A stretch of 64,000 nt of DNA from JADLDB01 sp040752975 (GTDB taxonomy: Bacteria > Myxococcota > Myxococcia > Myxococcales > Myxococcaceae), in NCBI GenBank assembly GCA_040752975.1, contig JBFMHF010000018.1, positions 1-64,000 of the forward strand. Direction: 5' to 3'. Positions within the stretch are counted from its first letter, which is position 1; each line of letters begins with the position of its first letter. The translations under genes and the position numbers were made by a program. The notes beneath the pieces were generated by a model that ran no database searches, was not told where the DNA came from, and saw only the letters and a list, made by a program, of their open reading frames with translations. Positions 59,730 to 64,000 of the stretch are shown here, piece by piece.

Positions 59730-59975
59730 TCACGCGCGCGGCGAACGGAAGGTCGGCCGGTGGCGCTCCACCAGCCCTCCCCTCCGCTTGCGGGCGCGTG
59801 CCGAGGTGTCGGACTGCAAGCGGATGAGCGGCTCCACGTCGTCCAGCTCGCTCGCGCCGTCCACCTCGGCCAGCAGGCTGTCGCACATACCTGAGAACTG
59901 CCCGGCCATTCTGCGCACCCAGTCGAGCGGCGAAGGCCCCTCGATTCTGCGGCCAGGTGTCCCATGGGCCGGCAT
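59730..59975 (-). CDS. Small hypothetical protein (81 aa), uncertain
   Basis: ATG 59975 behind GAGTG, starting MPAHGTPGRR. SPLDWVRRMAGQFSGMCDSLLAEVDG is a plausible amphipathic helix, followed by ASELDDVEPLIRLQSD. An AT-rich promoter-like stretch lies upstream. The stop at 59730 has no clear neighbour. It may be a fragment; no family recognised. The rest of 59638-60086 holds the inverted repeat listed below and nothing else I can support. Confidence 0.3.
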   Translation of the reverse strand: MPAHGTPGRRIEGPSPLDWVRRMAGQFSGMCDSLLAEVDGASELDDVEPLIRLQSDTSARARKRRGGLVERHRPTFRSPRA

Positions 59976-59989
59976 CACTCTAAACAACC

Positions 59990-60039
59990 ATTCTGGGCGT
60001 AGTTATGGTACGTTTTCCGACGATAAGTACGCCCAGAAT
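59990..60039. repeat. Perfect 12-bp inverted repeat in an AT-rich region
   Basis: ATTCTGGGCGTA (59990-60001) and TACGCCCAGAAT (60028-60039) pair perfectly around a 26-base AT-rich spacer, between a possible minus-strand gene and the AbiEi-like gene at 60087. It may be an operator serving both sides or the ends of a small mobile element. Confidence 0.6.
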
Positions 60040-60086
60040 TGCTCCCGGCGGCGCTGGTTGTCAGACCCCTCGTGTAGAGGGGGGCC

Positions 60087-60365
60087 ATGATCGACTGGCG
60101 GGCGGTGGTGGCGACGGCGAACTCACAGGCAGGGTTGATTCACCTCTCTCAGTTGAGGGAACGGGGCGTCTCACACCCCGCGATTCGGCGCGCGGTCGCC
60201 GCCGGCCGCCTCGAGCGGTGCCATCGAGGGGTCTTCTGCCTCCCAGGCGCTCCGCGGTCGTGGGAGCGCGCGGCGCACGAGGCCCTGTTGCTCTGCGGCA
60301 CGGGCTCGGTGTTGTCGCACGCGAGCGCCGCCCGCGTCTGGCGATTCGACGGCTTCCAGCAGTGA
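60087..60365 (+). pseudogene. Truncated AbiEi-like antitoxin (winged helix)
   Basis: 92 residues from ATG 60087 with GAGGGGGG ahead. IHLSQLRERGVSHPAIRRAVAAGRLERCHRGVF is the AbiEi-type DNA-binding helix-turn-helix and wing, found at the start of type IV TA antitoxins. Such proteins normally go on for 100-200 more residues. After FDGFQQ a stop appears, and a related frame (EVRFLRLGVERLVEA) follows, so it is probably frameshifted and dead. No AbiEii toxin is adjacent. Confidence 0.6.
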
Positions 60366-60460
60366 AGTGCGCTTCCTGCGCCTCGGGGTCGAGAGGCTGG
60401 TGGAGGCCAGCACGGCGAAGTGACGAGATGCATCGCCTTCCATCGAGGCCGGCCTGGCGA

Positions 60461-62140
60461 CTACGGCAAATACAACCCCACCTGTACGAACGCGCCCCAC
60501 GTCGACGAGCCGTACTCACTCTTCAAGCCCAACGTCCGTCGCGCCGTCACCAGCGCATCCGACACCGTCACCACGTCTTCCGGAGTCAGCGACGCAAACA
60601 CCGTCTCATCGGGCCGCGCGCCGAGGGGCACGTACCCGCCCGCGCGCACCAGCACCGACTGCTCGAAGGAATACTCCAGTGCGGGGACGAGCAGGACGCT
60701 CGGGTCCGCGAGGTTCACCAGGGTGGACAACGTGGCGGAGAAAATCTCGCTCTGCATCCAGGTGGCGGCGAGGCCGAGGTAGTGCCGGCCAGCGCCGAAC
60801 ACCTCACCGCGCACCACGCGCGACGACGAGAGCTTCTGCGCGTACCCCTCGGGCGAGTCCGCCCCGTAGCCGTTGAAGTGGTACTCGGCCATGAGCAGCA
60901 GCTTGTCGTGGGGCCGCCAGTCCACGCCGGCCACGCCGCGGAAGAAGTGCTCCCCCACCGACACGCCGCCGCCGGACAGGCCGAGGAGCCCCAGGGTGTA
61001 GGCGCCCTCTCCGTGCACCGCCACCGGCCCGACGTCGCCCACGAAGTCGGCCCCGATGACGAGGTCGCTGACGTACTTCCCGAAGGACACCGAAGCGTCC
61101 CAGCCCTTGATGTTGGCCTGCAGCCGCGCCACGCCGCCGTTGTCCTCGGGCCTGGGCTGGGGGAGGTACAAGAGGTCCAGCTGCGTCGTCTCGTCGATGG
61201 CCACGGCGAGGCGGACGGCGTCGAAGCCGCGGCGCACCTCGCGATCCACCACGGTGGGAGGAAAGGGGCTCAACACGTCCGTCGGGTTCCACAGCCGGCC
61301 GGTGCCCCAGGACAACACCTGCCGGCCCACCGTGAGGTCTCCGAAGGGCAGGGCCAGCTTGAGGGCCAGCCGGTCCAGGTTCTGCTCGATGCGAAGGTTG
61401 GGCTCGTCCACCAGCACGCTGGACAGTTCCACCAGGCGCCGCTGGGCGCTGCGCACGCCAGACGCGCCGCCGATGGTGCCAGTCAACGACGCACCGCCGG
61501 AGAAGGACGAGTCGGAGGACAGGGACGCCGTCACCTGCCACGCCACGTCGAAGGTGAGGCGGTCCTCGAAGCGGAACGTCGTCGACAGGCGGAGGATGTG
61601 GGCGTTGAGCAGCGCGAAGGGCGGCAGCGCGACGTCCTGCGGCAGAAGCGCGGCTTGCTCCGGCGGCACCAGCGCGCGGGAGGCGTCCAGCGTCGACTGA
61701 AACGCCTCGGTGCCCTCCACCAGCGACGGCTGCAGCCACACCGCGGAGACGAAGTTCTTGTAGAAGGCCTGGCCCTCCAGCACGCCGCCGTGGCCGTCGC
61801 GCCAGAGCTCGCGGGCGTGGGCCGAGGTGGGTACGAGCGCGAGGAGGATGGCGACGCTGACGGTGACGGTGGCGCCAGCGCGAGCCAACACGCGCCCAGC
61901 GGGACGGGCCACGGCGCGAGACAGGACGCCAGCAGCCAGGCGGCTGCCGGTGATGGGGGCGACCTCGCGAGGCACGACGTCAGCAGCCAGGCGGGCGCCG
62001 GTGACGGGGGCGACCTCGCGAGACAGGACGTCAGCAGCGAGGCGGGCGAAGGTGCTGGGCGGCCGTGGAGCCCAGAGCCACGGCGCTCCTGTCTTCCTGG
62101 CTCTCTCTCCGTCGGGAGAGGGAAGCGTCGCCCCGTTCAT
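60461..62140 (-). CDS. Outer-membrane beta-barrel protein of an ABC operon
   Basis: 559 residues if ATG 62140 (ATGA overlap with the ABC ATPase gene) is used. But the signal peptide (ATVTVSVAILLALVPTSAHA) only begins at residue ~90; a GTG at 61891 would give a normal start of 476 residues. Residues 1-85 are encoded by a REP-like element and three 51-bp tandem repeats, so they may be a recent insert. The barrel strands (RLSTTFRFEDRLTFDVAWQ, GWDASVSFGKYVSDLVIGADF, KLLLMAEYHFNGYG) end with GAFVQVGLYLP. It is likely the outer-membrane part of the lipoprotein-type exporter encoded upstream. Confidence 0.8.
   Translation of the reverse strand: MNGATLPSPDGERARKTGAPWLWAPRPPSTFARLAADVLSREVAPVTGARLAADVVPREVAPITGSRLAAGVLSRAVARPAGRVLARAGATVTVSVAILLALVPTSAHARELWRDGHGGVLEGQAFYKNFVSAVWLQPSLVEGTEAFQSTLDASRALVPPEQAALLPQDVALPPFALLNAHILRLSTTFRFEDRLTFDVAWQVTASLSSDSSFSGGASLTGTIGGASGVRSAQRRLVELSSVLVDEPNLRIEQNLDRLALKLALPFGDLTVGRQVLSWGTGRLWNPTDVLSPFPPTVVDREVRRGFDAVRLAVAIDETTQLDLLYLPQPRPEDNGGVARLQANIKGWDASVSFGKYVSDLVIGADFVGDVGPVAVHGEGAYTLGLLGLSGGGVSVGEHFFRGVAGVDWRPHDKLLLMAEYHFNGYGADSPEGYAQKLSSSRVVRGEVFGAGRHYLGLAATWMQSEIFSATLSTLVNLADPSVLLVPALEYSFEQSVLVRAGGYVPLGARPDETVFASLTPEDVVTVSDALVTARRTLGLKSEYGSSTWGAFVQVGLYLP
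61915..62060 (-). repeat. Three 51-bp tandem repeats at the start of the barrel gene
   Basis: Three copies of a 51-base unit (61915-61965, 61966-62016, 62017 to about 62060) differ by a few bases. Each encodes RLAADVLSREVAPVTG-like 17 residues, in frame with the barrel gene. Confidence 0.8.
62103..62122. repeat. Second REP-like palindrome at the start of the barrel gene
   Basis: CTCTCC and GGAGAG pair over GTCG, a variant of the element in the helicase gene. It lies 18 bases past the ATG at 62140 and encodes LPSPDGERAR there. Confidence 0.6.
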
Positions 62141-62847
62141 GGCTTCGCGTGCTCGGGCCTGGGCTTCTTCACGTCGGACACGATTTTCCCGTCCACCAGG
62201 CGCACCAGCCTGTCGGCGCGCTCCAGCACCATCGGGTCGTGCGAAGAGAAGATGAACGTCACCCCGCGCTCGTGGTTGAGCTCGTGCATCAGGTCCATCA
62301 GCGCCGCGCCGGTGGTCTGGTCGAGGTTGGCGGTGGGCTCGTCGGCCAGCACCACGGCCGGCTCGGACGCGATGGCCCGCGCCACCGCCACGCGCTGCTG
62401 CTGCCCGCCGGACATCTTCAGCGGCCGGGTGTCGAGGAAGCCCTCGAGGCCCATGCGCTGGAAGAGCTCGGCGACGCGCGCGCGCCGCGTCTTCGCGTCG
62501 ACGCCCTTGAGCTCCAGCACGTACTCGGCGTTCTCCGCGGCGGTCAGCACCGGCACCAGGTTGTAGGCCTGGAAGACGAAGCCGATGCGGTCTCGCCGCA
62601 GGTCCGCCAGCGCGCCGCGCGAGAGGCCGGTCAAGTCCTTCCCGTCGATGCGCACCTTGCCCTCGGTGGGCGAGTCCAGGCCGCCGATGAGGTTGAGCAG
62701 CGTCGTCTTCCCCGAGCCCGACGGCCCGGCGAGGCACATGAACTCGCCCTTCTCGACCTCGAGGGTCACGCCCGCGAGCGCCTTCGTGGGCGTCGCGCCC
62801 TTTTCGTCGTACACCCGGGTGACGCCTTCCACTTCCACGACGGCCAT
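62137..62847 (-). CDS. lolD: ABC transporter ATP-binding protein, LolD-like
   Basis: 236 residues from ATG 62847, with GGAGG ahead. Walker A GPSGSGKTT, Q-loop FVFQAYNLVPVL, signature MSGGQQQRVAVARA, Walker B VVLADEPTANLD, H-loop FIFSSHDP. The MacB/LolD subfamily is clear from NLVPVLTAAENAEYVL and DLTGLSRGALADLRRDRIG. It would drive the FtsX-like permease encoded upstream to move lipoproteins or other envelope cargo. The symbol reflects family, not proven function. Confidence 0.92.
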   Translation of the reverse strand: MAVVEVEGVTRVYDEKGATPTKALAGVTLEVEKGEFMCLAGPSGSGKTTLLNLIGGLDSPTEGKVRIDGKDLTGLSRGALADLRRDRIGFVFQAYNLVPVLTAAENAEYVLELKGVDAKTRRARVAELFQRMGLEGFLDTRPLKMSGGQQQRVAVARAIASEPAVVLADEPTANLDQTTGAALMDLMHELNHERGVTFIFSSHDPMVLERADRLVRLVDGKIVSDVKKPRPEHAKP

Positions 62848-62857
62848 GGTGCCTCCT

Positions 62858-64000
62858 CTAGTTGTGTCGCAGCGCCTCGGCGGGCAAGAGCCGCGCGATG
62901 CGCATCGCCGGGTACACGCCCACCACCAGCGCCATCGCGTAGACGAAGGAAGACGCCTTGAGCACGTTGGCCAGCTCGAAGTGCGCGCGGATGGACGTGG
63001 AGAGGTTGACGCCTTCCAGCTCGAAGGACTCGCCGGACCGCTGCCACAGGGTGAGGGGGTTGACCGAGAAGTACCAGGTGAGGAGCCCGCCCACCGCCGC
63101 GCCCAGCACGACGGACAGCGTGGCCACCCAGAAGGACTCGGCCACCACCAGGGCCACCACCCGGCCGGGACGTGTCCCCACGGACATCAGCACGCCGAAC
63201 TCGCGGGTGCGCTCCAGCACGCTCATCAACATGGTGTTCAAGATGCCCAGGCCCACCAGCAGGTAGACGAAGAGGGCGACGGCGAGGACGACGTTGTTGG
63301 TGAGGGCCTCCATGCGCTTGACCACCGGCAGCAGCTCGCCCCACGTCTTCACGTCGTATTGCCCGCCCAGGGCCGCCGCGAGCTGCGCCGCCACCGCGTC
63401 GGCCATCGCCGCGTCGGGCAGCTGCACCACCACCTGGTGCGAGACGTCTCCCAGGCCCAGCAGCGTGCGCGCCGCCGCCTTCGAGACCAGCACCTGCCGC
63501 TTTCCGATGCCGGTGGAGATGGAGTGGAAGACGCCGCGCACGCGAAAGAGGTCCGCGCCCATCTCTCCGTCGGCGCGCTGCACCATGACGCGCAGCTTCG
63601 AGCCGGGCTTCAGCTTGAGCCGCTCGGCCAGTTGCTCGCCGACGAGAATGCCGCGCGCGTCGTCGTCCTCGGGCAGCGCGCCCTGGCGCACGTCGCGCAG
63701 GTGCGCGGACAGGGTGACCTCGGCCTTCCAGTCCACGCCGAGCAGCTCCACCGGCTCGTTGCCGCGCGCGCTGGAGGCGAGGCCCTTCGCCACCACCCGG
63801 TCGCCCACCTCGGCGCCGGGCGGCAGCGACACCTTCGACGCCCACGTGCTTCGGTCGGGCATGGCGGCGGTGAGGGCCTTCTTCGGGCGCCAGCCCTTCG
63901 CGAACACCTCCACGTGGCCCAGGCCGCCGTTGTCCAGTTGGCTCTTCGCGTCTCCGAGAAGCCCGCCGATGAGGCCCGAGTAGAAGAGGACCAGCACCAG
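62858..64000 (-). CDS. ABC transporter permease, LolC/MacB type (5' end outside window)
   Basis: About 380 residues are visible; the frame runs off the right edge and the first membrane helix is mostly missing (LVLFYSGLIGG remains). The large periplasmic part (LPPGAEVGDRVVAKGLASS, LLGVDWKAEVTLSAHL) precedes the FtsX domain: ALFVYLLVGLGILNTMLMSVLERTREFGVLMSVGTRP, then FWVATLSVVLGAAVGGLLTWYF. The end RIARLLPAEALRHN is the family's usual tail. Ten bases separate it from the ATPase gene. Confidence 0.9.
   Translation of the reverse strand: MVLVLFYSGLIGGLLGDAKSQLDNGGLGHVEVFAKGWRPKKALTAAMPDRSTWASKVSLPPGAEVGDRVVAKGLASSARGNEPVELLGVDWKAEVTLSAHLRDVRQGALPEDDDARGILVGEQLAERLKLKPGSKLRVMVQRADGEMGADLFRVRGVFHSISTGIGKRQVLVSKAAARTLLGLGDVSHQVVVQLPDAAMADAVAAQLAAALGGQYDVKTWGELLPVVKRMEALTNNVVLAVALFVYLLVGLGILNTMLMSVLERTREFGVLMSVGTRPGRVVALVVAESFWVATLSVVLGAAVGGLLTWYFSVNPLTLWQRSGESFELEGVNLSTSIRAHFELANVLKASSFVYAMALVVGVYPAMRIARLLPAEALRHN

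Noticed and set aside
59647..60090. 147-residue plus frame
   Set aside because: Ser/Arg-rich, runs through the AT-rich palindrome and has no start signal.
1..64000. tRNA or rRNA genes
   Set aside because: I saw no cloverleaf-like segment or rRNA-like sequence on either strand by reading; a covariance-model scan would be needed to exclude one.

Overview
The window is very GC-rich and densely coded. It carries many small lipoproteins with Gly/Ser or DGG-rich linkers, a subtilase with a MYXO-CTERM-like tail, a collagen-like GPQ-repeat lipoprotein and a dense set of unusual sensor kinases. Together these suggest a chromosome of the Myxococcota (order Myxococcales or close relatives). This is inference from gene content; no rRNA gene is present to confirm it.

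Layout. 1-5.5 kb: end of a repeat-built secreted protein, a VWA lipoprotein and a membrane histidine kinase. 5.6-9.3 kb: a large Ig-like (Big_5) lipoprotein on the minus strand, an OmpR-type regulator and the wreck of a PIN-domain toxin. 9.3-10.5 kb: a small lipoprotein and a PrsW-like protease. 10.6-21.5 kb: a signalling island with a FIST-like protein, a hemerythrin-like/PAS kinase, REC-HDOD and degenerate REC-HD proteins in coupled order, then a hybrid PAS kinase, a PAS/CxxCP/LuxR regulator and a HAMP kinase. 21.6-25 kb: hypothetical proteins. 25.0-26.6 kb: an overlapping ATPase/TOPRIM-like pair that looks like an anti-phage or abortive-infection module. 26.6-35.9 kb: queuosine-precursor transporter, outer-membrane protein, lipoproteins, methyltransferase, a three-gene ECF sigma operon, pterin dehydratase and membrane proteins. 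36-37 kb: dnaN. 37-43 kb: subtilase, M50 protease, lipoproteins, Rieske oxygenase. 43-47 kb: zinc-ribbon protein and DinG-type helicase. 47-47.7 kb: an intact vapBC-type pair. 48-55 kb: two coupled thioesterases, a secernin-type hydrolase, a glycosidase, a Tat subunit plus GMC oxidoreductase, and a WGR/leucine-rich-repeat protein. 55-60 kb: a lipoprotein coupled to a putative cysteine peptidase, and the collagen-like lipoprotein. 60-64 kb: an AbiEi remnant and an ABC transporter/outer-membrane barrel operon that runs off the right edge.

How parts work together. Many neighbours overlap by 4 bases (ATGA or GTGA): VWA lipoprotein/kinase, 78-aa protein/FIST-like, HDOD/HD, ATPase/TOPRIM-like, sigma/anti-sigma-like, zinc-ribbon/DinG, vapB/vapC, the two thioesterases, and ABC ATPase/barrel protein. 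The FIST-like gene abuts the hemerythrin-like kinase directly. Toxin-antitoxin material occurs in several states: one intact pair and at least two decayed copies. A short palindromic element appears twice in or next to coding sequence, once in frame inside the helicase.

The most promising places for new biology are the sensory island at 10.6-19.4 kb (FIST-like and degenerate hemerythrin sensors feeding non-DNA-binding outputs), the ATPase/TOPRIM-like pair, and the putative cysteine peptidase with its coupled lipoprotein.
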